Below are positions 1-11,117 of a stretch of 64,000 bases of DNA, one piece after another (within the stretch, counting starts at the first letter, position 1; the number at the start of each line of letters is the position of its first letter). This stretch comes from an uncultured Clostridia bacterium. Lineage in GTDB: Bacteria > Bacillota > Clostridia > TANB77 > CAG-508. Both the position numbers and the translations under genes were made by a program. The DNA is taken from contig CANQOG010000004.1 in the NCBI GenBank assembly GCA_947625415.1, forward strand, positions 1 to 64,000. The letters run 5' to 3'. The notes beneath the pieces are model-generated. The model was not told where the DNA came from, searched no databases, and saw only the letters and a program-made list of their open reading frames with translations.

Positions 1-126
1 TTATTCAATTCTAAAGAATTTCCTAGCATCAGAATAGGACGAGCTTTTTGGGTTAAATCTGATTGTCTTGAGCAATATTTAAGCGAAAAGCATGTTATCG
101 GTCAAGACAATAACAGCGAATTTTAA
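1..126 (+). CDS. Excisionase-like HTH protein, C-terminal part (5' end outside the window)
   Basis: Open frame from base 1: LFNSKEFPSIRIGRAFWVKSDCLEQYLSEKHVIGQDNNSEF*. This is a typical Xis C-terminus placed directly upstream of an integrase. Confidence 0.7.
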   Translation, partial: LFNSKEFPSIRIGRAFWVKSDCLEQYLSEKHVIGQDNNSEF

Positions 127-235
127 AGCCAAATTTCAAATAACTATTTACAAGAACACCCTTATGCATCACGATAAAACTTATTTTATAGGTACAAGAG
201 TATGCAGGGTGATCTTCCTAAAGTAAGGAGGAACA

Positions 236-1567
236 ATGCAACACTCAAAAGGTATTACAGTTGGAACATATACCGTAAAAACAAAGAAAAAAGTAAATAA
301 CCTTCCTATTTGTCCAACTTGCAAGAAATGCAAAGATAGGAAAATTTGTAGCAATAGAAAAAAGCTTACAAAATGCTCTATATGTAAAAATTGTACTAAT
401 GCTGAAAATTGTGATATTTTCTATATTTCAACTTGTTCAAAGGCAATTTTAAATTTAGGTAGAAGTCCTCAAACTGGAAAAGAAATTAAAAAATCTTTTA
501 CAGGTAAAACTGAAGATGAAGCTTTATATAAGCTTTACCAATTCAAAGACGAAATAAAGAAAAATGGACTACCTAGAAATATCATTGAAAAATCAGTAGT
601 TACAATTTATAGTTTAGGAATGCAAATGGAAGAAATCAAAAAATCTAGAGGAAAAATTGGAACTAACGCATATAGAACTAATATGAGCACATTAAAAAGA
701 ATTGCAAATTATGATTTTGCTAATTTACCTATTGAAAAAGTTAAAAGAGAGCATATTGAAGATTTTTTGGAAGCTGAAATGGATAAGTCTAATTCCATAA
801 TAAAAAAGGATTATGGAATGCTTGTCAGAATTTACGACTATGCCGAAGAAAACGATTATATCAAAAAGAACTTTTTCAGAGGTTTTAACAAAATTGAAAA
901 AACGCAAAGCAAAATTGCTACAAAACAAGTAAATCCAATGACATTTGATGAAGAAAAAAGATTTAAAGAATACTTAATGAATGATATGCATCCTTATAAA
1001 AATCTTGTTGTAATCGAATTGTACACTGGAATGAGATTAGGCGAGGCTTTAGCTCTTAATATCTCTGATGTTGATATTGTAAGCAATACAATTCATGTTA
1101 GCAAAATATTAACACATGATGAAAATCACAAGCCTTATATACACGATTCTGCCTTATCTCAAACAAAAGACGGAGCAAGACTTGTGCAGATTAATGATAT
1201 TTTCAAAAATAATGTTATCGAAGCATTAAAAGATGCAGAATTAAACGAAGATAACAAAGAAAATTTATTATTCTGTTAAAATAATGGCTCACTTATTTTA
1301 GAAAGTAGTGTAAATAGTTATTTGAAAAAAGTCGCAAAAGAAATAGGTTTAAGTTATTGGAAAGAATCTAGCTCTCATAGGTTAAGACACACTTTTGCGA
1401 CAAGATGTATTGAAGCAGGTATTTCTCTTCCTGTTCTTCAAACTTTGATGGGACACCATGATATTCAAACAACCATCAATGAGTATGGTAAAGTATTCAA
1501 CTTTTATCAACGAAAAGAGAAAGAAAAATATATAAACTATGTAACAGCTGGAATAAGTGAGATATAG
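236..1567 (+). pseudogene. Tyrosine recombinase/integrase with N-terminal Cys-rich (zinc-ribbon-like) segment, interrupted by an in-frame TAA at 1277-1279
   Basis: ORFs 236-1279 and 1322-1567 are in the same frame; reading through gives [30 protein letters not shown]. Catalytic signatures [32 protein letters not shown]. Confidence 0.85.
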
Positions 1568-1951
1568 AGAAGTTTGAAAAATAAATTTAGATAAAAAATT
1601 TCAATGTCAAATTTCCAAAATGAATTTGAGATTATAAAATGCAGTAATTGCAATAGATATGTGGTTTTTAGAGGTAGCCACCTCGACCATTTTTCCCTAA
1701 TATGAACTTTGTATATTTCATAGATTGGTTTGCTATTAATTATAAATTAAATAAATAATAGTTAAAATAAAAAAACACTCTTCATTATATAAAATGGAGA
1801 GCATTTTTAATTTTATAAGGTTTTTATGAGGTTTGATTTTTAAATAATTAATATATTTAGATATATAAAATATCTAATAAATTATAAAAGTTTCTTAAAA
1901 TCTAACCTCTTTCTTCATTTTTAATAAAAATAAAGATAAAATATCAACTTT

Positions 1952-2230
1952 TTATTCATAATCGTCCCATTCCTCTTCTGGAGCCAATAACTCATCTAAT
2001 TCTTCGGGTGTTAAGTCTTCTTTATCAAATACCTTATCTTTTAAAATTAAATCTAATTTTTCACCTTTAGTTAAATTCTTATTTTCTTTCTCTCTTTTTG
2101 AATTAGACTTTTTATCTGTTGAACTTGACTTAATATTTAGCTTTTTTCCAGACCATTTTTCAACTAATTTTATTTCTTCTTCTGTAAGTCTAAATTCTTC
2201 CATAATATCTAAATTCCTTTCTTCTTTCAA
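1952..2230 (-). CDS. Hypothetical acidic/charged small protein
   Basis: 92 aa ORF on low-GC background; no family recognised. Confidence 0.4.
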   Translation of the reverse strand: MKEERNLDIMEEFRLTEEEIKLVEKWSGKKLNIKSSSTDKKSNSKREKENKNLTKGEKLDLILKDKVFDKEDLTPEELDELLAPEEEWDDYE

Positions 2231-2410
2231 ACCCTAAACACTAAAAATTAAAGCTTTTCTTACTGCTATTTGTTTTTGAACAAAAAACAATATAATATTT
2301 TGAAAATATAATGTTTCATTTCTATTTATACCAATATTTTTTCAAAACTCCATTATTTTCGTATTTATAAAACATTCTAAAAAAGCCTATATTTCAAGGC
2401 TTTTACTGTA

Positions 2411-2944
2411 TTATAATCGATCTGGTTTATTTTTAAAAAATGAAAAAAGGCCATAATCTTTATTATATTGAATAGGATTAGTTGATTCTTCTATCTCACA
2501 ATTATCATCAGAAGTATCACTTGTTTGTAAAACAGAACTTGTTTTTGAATTACTTAAAAGATTTTGCAAATCAGAACTACTTAAAATTTGTATCTCATAT
2601 TCCTTCAACATTTTATTTAGTGCTGAATCAGAATTTATAACTTCATTGCTGAATAAAATTTTATTATGTATATGTTGTTTTTTAGAAACATCATATATTG
2701 TTGAAATATCCAATTTTGAAATAGGTGTAGATGAAAATTTTACTGCTAAAAGGAAATTCTCGCCTGACCTATCTCCTTTATATAAAGTCATACTTGAAGT
2801 AGTATACACCTTTTGAAAATTACTAAAACATTTTTTTAATTTTTTTTCATTAAAAAATCCATTCATTTGTAATTTGTTCATATTATAAATTATAATAAAA
2901 ATTAACACCAAAAAGATTATAGCCATTATAACTGTCCTCCTCAA
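2411..2944 (-). CDS. Hypothetical protein with N-terminal membrane anchor
   Basis: 177 aa ORF with N-terminal hydrophobic helix and RBS-like upstream sequence. Confidence 0.5.
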   Translation of the reverse strand: MRRTVIMAIIFLVLIFIIIYNMNKLQMNGFFNEKKLKKCFSNFQKVYTTSSMTLYKGDRSGENFLLAVKFSSTPISKLDISTIYDVSKKQHIHNKILFSNEVINSDSALNKMLKEYEIQILSSSDLQNLLSNSKTSSVLQTSDTSDDNCEIEESTNPIQYNKDYGLFSFFKNKPDRL

Positions 2945-3133
2945 TAATATATTAATTAATTTTATCTTTAAAAGATTTCACACTATTCACTATGAACTTT
3001 ATAATACCATCTTTATTATAGTTTTCTCTATTTCTATCTTCTTTTGATTATACTTTTATATTACCATAAAATTAAATACTTATCAATAATCTTTTTATTA
3101 TTCTAAATTCAAAGAATATATTATTTTTTTAGT

Positions 3134-3958
3134 TTAAATATTTCTATAAAAAATATTGTCATTATATTCTAATACTTTTTTATTTTTTACAATCTTACTA
3201 ATTTCCTGCATCTCATAAGATAATAACTTTTTATAAAAACTAACAATATATTTTTTATAAAATCTTTGAGACTTTATAATAGGAATATTATTTTTATTTA
3301 AACTATTTCCGTTGAAATATATGTAAATCATACATTTTTGTAATTCGTCTTTATAATCTTCTGGCAATAATATAATTCCCCCAAGTCTTTTACTTGCAGA
3401 ATATATTGCCCATTTAGCTATTTTCTCTATTTGACTATAATTATTATCTATAAAAGTTTCCGGCAATTTAGCAGTAACATAAGAGCCTATATATAATCTT
3501 CTTTTACAATTTTCATCATTTATTACTCTTTTAAATGAATCTGAAGATTTCTCTAATACTTTTATAGAAAAATCTCGAACATTCAAATCTAATTTTTCAG
3601 CATTTTCTAATAAGTCTTTTTTACTAAAATATGTTTTAGTATTCAAATTAATATTTTTACTAAATATTTTTCTTTTTTTGCATAAATAATCATTTTTAGC
3701 CTTTACATAAGCTTCAGAGTATATTCTAGTAACTTGCCCTTTTAAAATTTTAGAATATTTCACATTATCTATTTCCAAAATTTCTCTTAAAAATTTTTCC
3801 ATTGAAATATCAAAATACTCACTAAAATAAAAAATTTCATTTACACTAAAAAAATCTTCAGAAGTATTTTTTGTTCTCTCTTTTACGAGTTCTTTTTGCA
3901 TTTGTAATCTTTTTTTATTTTCATCTTTAAGTATCATTAATATTTCATTATTTTTCAT
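3134..3958 (-). CDS. Hypothetical protein
   Basis: 274 aa ORF with upstream GGAGG-type RBS; no family recognised. Confidence 0.5.
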   Translation of the reverse strand: MKNNEILMILKDENKKRLQMQKELVKERTKNTSEDFFSVNEIFYFSEYFDISMEKFLREILEIDNVKYSKILKGQVTRIYSEAYVKAKNDYLCKKRKIFSKNINLNTKTYFSKKDLLENAEKLDLNVRDFSIKVLEKSSDSFKRVINDENCKRRLYIGSYVTAKLPETFIDNNYSQIEKIAKWAIYSASKRLGGIILLPEDYKDELQKCMIYIYFNGNSLNKNNIPIIKSQRFYKKYIVSFYKKLLSYEMQEISKIVKNKKVLEYNDNIFYRNI

Positions 3959-4079
3959 AATAATACCTCCTTCAATGGATTATAACATCATTTATAGCTT
4001 TTTTCTACTGCTTTTTATATCCATAAACTTTTTATAATTTCTTAAAGAAAAAAATAGAAATTCTAAATCAATAGAACTT

Positions 4080-4895
4080 CTATTTTTTCTTAGCAACAAC
4101 AACTAACCTTCCATCTTTAGTATAAAAATCACAAGTTGAAAGTGTCATAAGTTGCTCCCCAAATTCTGCTGTAATTCCTGTATCATATAAACTTGCCTTC
4201 TTACAATTTGTTACATAATCATCAAACTCATCTTTTGAGTTTGCATTCACAAAATAATAATATCTAAAAACATTTTTATCTGATTTATAATATACTTTCG
4301 ATAAAAATACACTTAATATCTCATAATTGCAATCCTCATCTTTTGTTGTAAATCTAATAATTTTATGACAATTATAAAAGTTCTCTTTTTTATAATCTAA
4401 AAGTCCACAAAACATCTCATTTGTTCCTCTATTATTATGACCATATATCAACAAATTCGAGCTAGGAATATTCCAGTCGTAATTTTTATCTAAAAATAAT
4501 GAACCTTCGCTTGAATACTGCTTTTTATAATTATGAGTCATATAATAACTATTATCTTGTCCTTGCAAAACTGGATAACTTATATTCGTATCTGGTATTT
4601 CAAGCCAACCAACTATGTCAGAATTTTCTGCCTGTAAAGTTTCTAATTTTATCATTCTTTCTGTTTTATTAATAACTGGAATTTCTGGTATTTCTTGAGC
4701 TACTAAACCATTTTCAACACTCTTCTCATCTAAACTGTTATCAATTGTTTCAGTAGACATATAAACTTTAAGTCTTGCATTTTCTCTACTATTTTGTAAT
4801 CTATTTTTTCTATAAAAGAAAAACATAATAATACAAACTAGACTAATCAATACTAACAATATTATAGTCAAAATTTTATAAATTTTTTCCGGCAT
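4080..4895 (-). CDS. srtB: Class B sortase
   Basis: YPVLQGQDNSYYMTHNY, LLIYGHNN, catalytic TLSTC motif, N-terminal TM helix. Confidence 0.9.
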   Translation of the reverse strand: MPEKIYKILTIILLVLISLVCIIMFFFYRKNRLQNSRENARLKVYMSTETIDNSLDEKSVENGLVAQEIPEIPVINKTERMIKLETLQAENSDIVGWLEIPDTNISYPVLQGQDNSYYMTHNYKKQYSSEGSLFLDKNYDWNIPSSNLLIYGHNNRGTNEMFCGLLDYKKENFYNCHKIIRFTTKDEDCNYEILSVFLSKVYYKSDKNVFRYYYFVNANSKDEFDDYVTNCKKASLYDTGITAEFGEQLMTLSTCDFYTKDGRLVVVAKKK

Positions 4896-4956
4896 TATTC
4901 CCTCTTATAAACAAATAGAGCAAAAATTAATTTTGCTCTATTTTAATTTTAATATA

Positions 4957-5934
4957 TTATTTGCTATATTTCTTTACTATAATTGTTCCTATTAATGCAA
5001 GCATTGCCATTCCTGAAAAAATTAATTCTACATTAATTGAGCCTGTTTTTGGTGTTTCATCTTTTACTTGTGGTGTTTCTTGTTGAGCTGGAGTTCCAAC
5101 TGGTTCATCTGTTTTTGGTTCATCTTGAGTAATTGGTGGTGGCGTATTTTTAGTAAATTTAGAAGTTAAAACTGTATCTTCATTAATTGCTTCTGTTTCT
5201 TTTACCTCTACTTCTTTTCCATCAACAGTTTTAAAGAAACCACTAAAAGTATATCCTTCCTTAACTTTTAATTTATTTAATGTTGCTTTTTCAGCTGTAG
5301 TTAAACTATTTAATGATTCACCTTTTATTAATCTAAATACATTTCCATCTACTGTTACTTTTACAATTTTTTCAGCATTTGCTGGATTTTCTGGTGTTGG
5401 ATCTAATTTAGCTCCTTCTGGGTCAATTTTAATTGTAACTGTTAAAGTTTTAACAACTGGTTCTTGTGCATCAGCTTTATTTTTCCAATTAAAAGTATAT
5501 TTATATGCTTCCCAAATTGTATTATGCTTTGCAAGTATATTTTCATCTAATGGAACCCAGTAAGAACAATATCTTACACTACTTGAATCTATTGATTGTC
5601 TAAATGGCTTATTAGACGTTTGACCAGCTGACCAAAGTGATGTATCAAGATCAGCATTTTCTGGAGCAGTTACTCTAAATCCTAACCACCAGCCACTCAT
5701 TCCTCTATCAATACCATTGTCATCATGCTTTACCCATTTTAGATTATTAATTTGCGTTTTAGTAAATGTAATAACTATATTTCCAGCATCATCATCTGCA
5801 ATCGTTGGACTTCCAGTTAATGATGTTACAGTTCCATAAACAGCTGAATTACTAGTGGCCTTTACTGGAGCTGTTAATACAATTAATATAAACAAAACTG
5901 CAATTAAAGTTGAAAATAAAAATTTCTTTTTCAT
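4957..5934 (-). CDS. Cell-surface protein with InlB-like repeat and C-terminal TPKTG sorting signal
   Basis: Signal peptide; LKVKEGYTFSGFFKTVDGKEV repeat-like region; C-terminal ETPKTG + hydrophobic helix + KKYSK. Confidence 0.8.
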   Translation of the reverse strand: MKKKFLFSTLIAVLFILIVLTAPVKATSNSAVYGTVTSLTGSPTIADDDAGNIVITFTKTQINNLKWVKHDDNGIDRGMSGWWLGFRVTAPENADLDTSLWSAGQTSNKPFRQSIDSSSVRYCSYWVPLDENILAKHNTIWEAYKYTFNWKNKADAQEPVVKTLTVTIKIDPEGAKLDPTPENPANAEKIVKVTVDGNVFRLIKGESLNSLTTAEKATLNKLKVKEGYTFSGFFKTVDGKEVEVKETEAINEDTVLTSKFTKNTPPPITQDEPKTDEPVGTPAQQETPQVKDETPKTGSINVELIFSGMAMLALIGTIIVKKYSK

Positions 5935-6051
5935 AAAAGTTTTCTCCTTTCAAAATTTAGTCAATATTTTTATTTTACAATACTATTTTCGATAATTTTT
6001 TGAAAAATATTCGACTATTTAATTCCAAAATTTGAAAACTTTTTCCAATTA

Positions 6052-7443
6052 TTAATTTATATTCAAAAACATTATTATTGAAAGCACTGAAAAAATACTT
6101 AAAATCACTCTATTTATATTAAATAAAATTTTATTATTTTCTGAAGCAACTCCAGTTATAACCGAGAATGAAATTAATGTTGGAATTATATATCTAAAAT
6201 TCATTGTAAATACAAATGGATATTTAAAGCAAAAAATAACATAAGAAATACTTTGCAATATCAAAATTCCAAAGAAAAATAATATCCAATGATTATTTAA
6301 TTTTTTATAATTTGCAATTACATATACTAAATTTACAATAAAAATAATAGTTATAAAAATTGCTAAATAGAACAATAAATGTATTACAATGTCTAAAACT
6401 TTACTTTGACTATAATCAATATTTTCATCAACAATCATACTTTTTATTGTTGTTAATAGTATATTATAATCTTGCCCTTCACCAACCATAGTTACATTTA
6501 CATTTTGCAAATTCTTTGGCAAATTTAAAGTAAATAATCTGTCTAAAACTGAGTAATTTTTAGTGTTTGCTTCATGATTTTCGTCAACAGACTGAACATA
6601 AGTTATTGGCATGTCATATTTTATTAAATTTTTAATTGGATACCATAATCCAATTGGCAAAGCAATTATTGCAAAAATTGCAAAATATAAAATATACTTT
6701 TTTATCTCTTGTTTATTTTTTATAACTTTCACTAAAAATACAATTCCTATAAGTATTGCAATAAGCGCTGAATCAATTTTTGTCATAATTGCCAAAGAAA
6801 TAGCAAAAGCTATTTTTATCAAATCTTTTAAAGAATCACTTTCAAACCATTTGATTGTATAATATATTGCAATTGTTGAAAGAGTTACAGCCAAAGTTCC
6901 ATTTCCTATACTACCTGACAATATTATCATTATAGGAGTTAAACCTACAAAGCTAAGAACATATAATAATGATTTTTTTATGTTTAATTTTTTTAATATT
7001 TTATATACAAAAATATTAAAAATTGTAACATATATAAGAGTTAATATTTGAAGGTTCTCTAAGCAAATTTCTATTGCTACTTTAAAATGACTTTGTATTC
7101 CAATAAATATTGCTGAAATTATATAAAAAAGTGGTGGATTATAGAAACACCAATAATCCATTGGATTTACTGATGGCAATTTATGATTATAAAAAATCCA
7201 ACCTATATAACCCAGATGACCACCAAACTCATAATTAACAAAATCTCTACCATCATGTTGTCTAACATAAAATGGTGTATATTCACAATAAATCAATTGA
7301 ATGTTTGTTATAAAAAAAAGCAATAAGAATGCTGATACTGATGTTTTATTTAACTTTTTGAACTTTAAAAAAAGAATAAATATAAAAACAGTAATTAAGT
7401 TAAATAATATTATCAGTTTATATTGCAAAAAGGTTTCTAACAT
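6052..7443 (-). CDS. Polytopic membrane glycosyltransferase-like protein (GT-C/PMT type)
   Basis: 463 aa, about 10 TM helices, HDGRDF loop early in the protein as in PMT/ArnT-type families. Confidence 0.6.
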   Translation of the reverse strand: MLETFLQYKLIILFNLITVFIFILFLKFKKLNKTSVSAFLLLFFITNIQLIYCEYTPFYVRQHDGRDFVNYEFGGHLGYIGWIFYNHKLPSVNPMDYWCFYNPPLFYIISAIFIGIQSHFKVAIEICLENLQILTLIYVTIFNIFVYKILKKLNIKKSLLYVLSFVGLTPIMIILSGSIGNGTLAVTLSTIAIYYTIKWFESDSLKDLIKIAFAISLAIMTKIDSALIAILIGIVFLVKVIKNKQEIKKYILYFAIFAIIALPIGLWYPIKNLIKYDMPITYVQSVDENHEANTKNYSVLDRLFTLNLPKNLQNVNVTMVGEGQDYNILLTTIKSMIVDENIDYSQSKVLDIVIHLLFYLAIFITIIFIVNLVYVIANYKKLNNHWILFFFGILILQSISYVIFCFKYPFVFTMNFRYIIPTLISFSVITGVASENNKILFNINRVILSIFSVLSIIMFLNIN

Positions 7444-7561
7444 ATTTTTCTCCTTAATTTTAAATATTAAAAATTATATATCTATTTTAAAGAAAAAACA
7501 ATAAAAAAATCAAACTCACTCATTGTAGAGGAGTTTGATATAAATATAATTTTTATAGTAT

Positions 7562-8353
7562 TTATAAAGAATTTGTAGCTGCATATAAAGATTTTGTTGG
7601 AGCATATGGACTCATTAAGATTTTTCCAGTTCCTCTATATACATTTACTAACCCTTCGCCAGTTACAGCTGAACCTAATAGACTCTTTGATGAACGTTCA
7701 ACTGTAAAGTCTAAATTTGATGACCAACAAACAGCTAAACTTCCATCTATTTTTAATTCATCATTATCTATTTGTATTTCTACTAATTCTTCCAATGGTA
7801 CGTTACTTTCTAAACAAGCAATACCTGTTCCTGATAAACTAAGATTAAATAATCCTTCTCCACCAGCTAAAGCAGATGAAACACTTTTTCTTGCTACAAT
7901 ATTTCTATTAACAGTTCCATCACAAGCTAAAAACATTCCATCTTCTATTGATACACCACCTGGCCATTCTTCCATATTTTGTAATATTAAATATTTATAT
8001 GTAGGCTCTAATACCAAATAACCTTTACCAGTATATTCTGGTTTTACAGCTGTTTCTTTTGTAGCAGCGCCTTTTATCACTTTTCCAAAAAGATCTCCTG
8101 CACCTTTAATTCCAGTTGTAGCATTAACATTTCCTAAAGTCCATTGCATTGCTCCAGCTTGAGTAACTACTGTATTATCTCCTTTTAAAGTCGCAATTAT
8201 TTGACGACGTCTTACTCCCATTTGCTCCATATAATATTGTGCTGTAGCATTCCAAGGTGAAACACTTTCATCTCTTGTACTTTCTAATATACTAAAATTA
8301 CCTTTAGTTTCAACTATTTTTCTATGTTCATTTTGTAACCTTTTAATTTGCAT
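7562..8353 (-). CDS. AIM24 family protein (native, low GC)
   Basis: GxM-type beta repeats, VVTQAGAMQWTLGNV..., GEGLFNLSLSGTGIACLES, GKILMSPY. Confidence 0.75.
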   Translation of the reverse strand: MQIKRLQNEHRKIVETKGNFSILESTRDESVSPWNATAQYYMEQMGVRRRQIIATLKGDNTVVTQAGAMQWTLGNVNATTGIKGAGDLFGKVIKGAATKETAVKPEYTGKGYLVLEPTYKYLILQNMEEWPGGVSIEDGMFLACDGTVNRNIVARKSVSSALAGGEGLFNLSLSGTGIACLESNVPLEELVEIQIDNDELKIDGSLAVCWSSNLDFTVERSSKSLLGSAVTGEGLVNVYRGTGKILMSPYAPTKSLYAATNSL

Positions 8354-8546
8354 TTTTAAATCCTCCTAAATATAAATATTACAATGTTTTCACAAATATA
8401 TTCTATTTTATAAATTTAAAAATGTCAATAAATTTCATTGTCTTAAACAAAAACTAAAAAATATTTTTAAAAAGCGTACTTTAAAAATAAAAAAAATAAT
8501 ATAAAATAATATAAATATTAAAAAAATTTAATTTAGGAGACAAGCT

Positions 8547-9729
8547 ATGAATTTAAAAAAAATAATTTTAATAATAATTACTATTTTAATAATATTATTT
8601 TTAGGATACAAATTTCTAAAGCCATCTAAAACAGAACAAACTATTGCTAACTCTGTTTCTGATATTGAAAATGAAAATATTGTTACTACCCCAGAGCAAA
8701 CATTGGCTGAACAAAAATTATCAGAAATGACTTTAGATGAAAAAATCGGACAATTATTTATGGTTCGTCCAGAAGCGTTTGAAATATCTACAAAAATTAA
8801 TACCAATACTCGGAACTATTTTAAATCAATATCCAGTAGGAGGAATTGCTTTATTTAGTCAAAACGTTGTATCTCCTGAACAACTTTCAGAACTTACATC
8901 TAATTTTCAAGCAATTTCTAAAATTCCATTATTTATTGGAATTGACGAAGAAGGCGGAACAGTTGCAAGAATAGCAAATTCTAAAAACTTTAATGTAACA
9001 AAATTTAGTAATATGGAATCTATCGGCTCAACTGGAGATACAAATAATGCCTATAATGTTGGAAAAACAATTGGAACTTATTTAAAAGAATATGGAATTA
9101 ATTTAGACTTTGCCCCAGTTTCAGATGTAAATACAAATCCTAATAACCCTGTAATCGGAAAAAGAGCTTTTGGAAATGAACCAAATCTTGTTTCTAAAAT
9201 GGTTAATTCAGCAATTTTAGGATTTCATGAATCTGGAATAATGACTTCTATAAAACATTTTCCAGGACATGGAGATACTCAAGGTGATACACATAAAGGA
9301 ACTGTTACAGTTTCAAAAACTTGGGAAGAAATGCTAAATTGTGAAATCATTCCATTTAAAGAAAATTTAGAAAATACTGATATGGTAATGGTAGCTCACA
9401 TTTCAACACCTAATGTTACAACAGATGGACTTCCAAGTTCTTTATCAAGTGAAATGATAAATGGAAAATTAAGACAAGAACTTGGCTATAATGGAGTAGT
9501 TATTACAGATTCTTTTGAAATGGAAGCAATAACTAATAATTACAGTGAAGAAGATGCTATAATTAAATCACTTCAAGCAGGAACTGATATAATCCTTATG
9601 CCAAACAATTATATAAAGGCCTTTAATAAAGTAAAACAAGCTATTGAAAATAGAGATTTAACAGAAGAAAGAATTAATGAAAGTGTTTTAAGGATTTTAA
9701 ACTTAAAAGAAAAATATAATTTACTATAA
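8547..9729 (+). CDS. Glycoside hydrolase family 3 beta-N-acetylhexosaminidase, requiring +1 frameshift at CGG 8811-8813
   Basis: ORFs 8547-8858 and 8737-9729 join as ...EISTKINTNT-[C]-GTILNQYPVGGIALFSQN...; KHFPGHGDTQGDTHKG motif. Total length 1183 nt = 3n+1. Confidence 0.9.
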
Positions 9730-9759
9730 AAGTTGCTCCATATTAGTGGAGCAACTTTT
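9728..9759. terminator. Rho-independent terminator hairpin
   Basis: aaaagttgctcc-atattagt-ggagcaactttt. Confidence 0.8.
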
Positions 9760-9760
9760 C

Positions 9761-10961
9761 TTATTTCAATTCAAAATCATAACCTCCTGAACCTGGAATT
9801 AGTTCTACTGTTGACTTTAAAGATACTACTGGACGTACACTATTGTAGCGATTACTATTATAGTAACTACGAGTTATAGCCCCAGTGCAATCCACATACA
9901 TTATATAATCACCCTTTTCAGCCTGTGGAGAAGCCAACCAATAGCCTTTACAGCTTTGATATTCTTCTTTATATGGATAATACAATGTATCATTATAACC
10001 GTCTTTTTCATCCATTACAATATAATTTTTACTATAGTTTTCGCTTTCCCAATCTACTTTATATCCAAATCCACTTGAACTTGGTGAATTTGCCGATGGC
10101 TTACATTTTATTTTATCCATTGAATACTTACCATTCCAGCTTGCTATCCACATTTCTATTGTTGGAGCCCCTATTGCATAATCTGCATAATTATCATTTA
10201 CAAAATTACTCCATTTTTCCGTATTTATCAATTTTGATACACATTTTGAATTTGAGTTACTTCCATTTAAAGTATACCCTTCTATCATAAACAATGAATT
10301 TTGACTTGTAGTATCAAATTTTGTTGGAGCAAGCCACCAAAACACCTGATATTTTCCATTTTTAGTCATTTCCACTTCTTCTGAAACCTTATCATTTGGT
10401 AAATAATCACTTGTAATTAAAAATATGTTTGTTTCATTACTATAAAATATTTTCCAATCTGTTATTCCATTTGCTTCATATTTTACTGTCTTTCCATAAT
10501 ATTTTTCTGGAGTCGTCGCTATTGCTGATGCTTGTAATGGAATATATTGTTCACTTCCCTTTAATAGTATTTCATTAGAAGTAATTTCAAATATATATAC
10601 TAATTTATCTTTAGCTGAATAATATTTTACTGTATATATTCCTTCATTTTCTATTGGATCTTCGACTAAAGAGCCTGTTTCTGCTAAATATTTATCTATT
10701 ACTTTTTTTGTATAATAATCACTTACTTTTTTACTTAAATTTATTGCTCTATCTTCAAAATACTCTGATGTTGCACCTGACCACGCCATTGATACTTCTT
10801 CTTTTGCTTTGGAATTTTTACTTTCCTCCACTGCATCACTTGCTCTTCCTACTACTCCATTTTCTCCCACTATTAATGAAATACTAACTCCGAGCCAATA
10901 TTAGTAGTACTATTATTGTTATTATTAAAGCTATTAACGTTATTCCATTTTTCCTATACAT
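9761..10961 (-). CDS. Type IV prepilin-like N-terminus fused to large extracellular domain, requiring +1 frameshift at CGG (10890-10892)
   Basis: Upstream frame MYRKNGITLIALIITIIVLLILA joins -[C]-GVSISLIVGENGVVGRASDAVEESK. Length 1201 = 3n+1. The ORF track only has 9761-10870. Confidence 0.85.
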
Positions 10962-11117
10962 CTTTTCCTCCTCACATTCTTATTATTTTTTATAATTATG
11001 CTCAATTCTTGATTTTTTATTAATAAAAAAGAGCTATACACATTTAAAATGTATATAACTCTCTATTAAATAAAACATACTCGTCAATAATTAAAGGAAA
11101 AAAGTAATGATGAAAAA

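Noticed and set aside
1604-1705. Short ORF MSNFQNEFEIIKCSNCNRYVVFRGSHLDHFSLI downstream of the integrase
   Set aside because: Only 33 codons, no clear RBS; the CxxC motif alone is insufficient.
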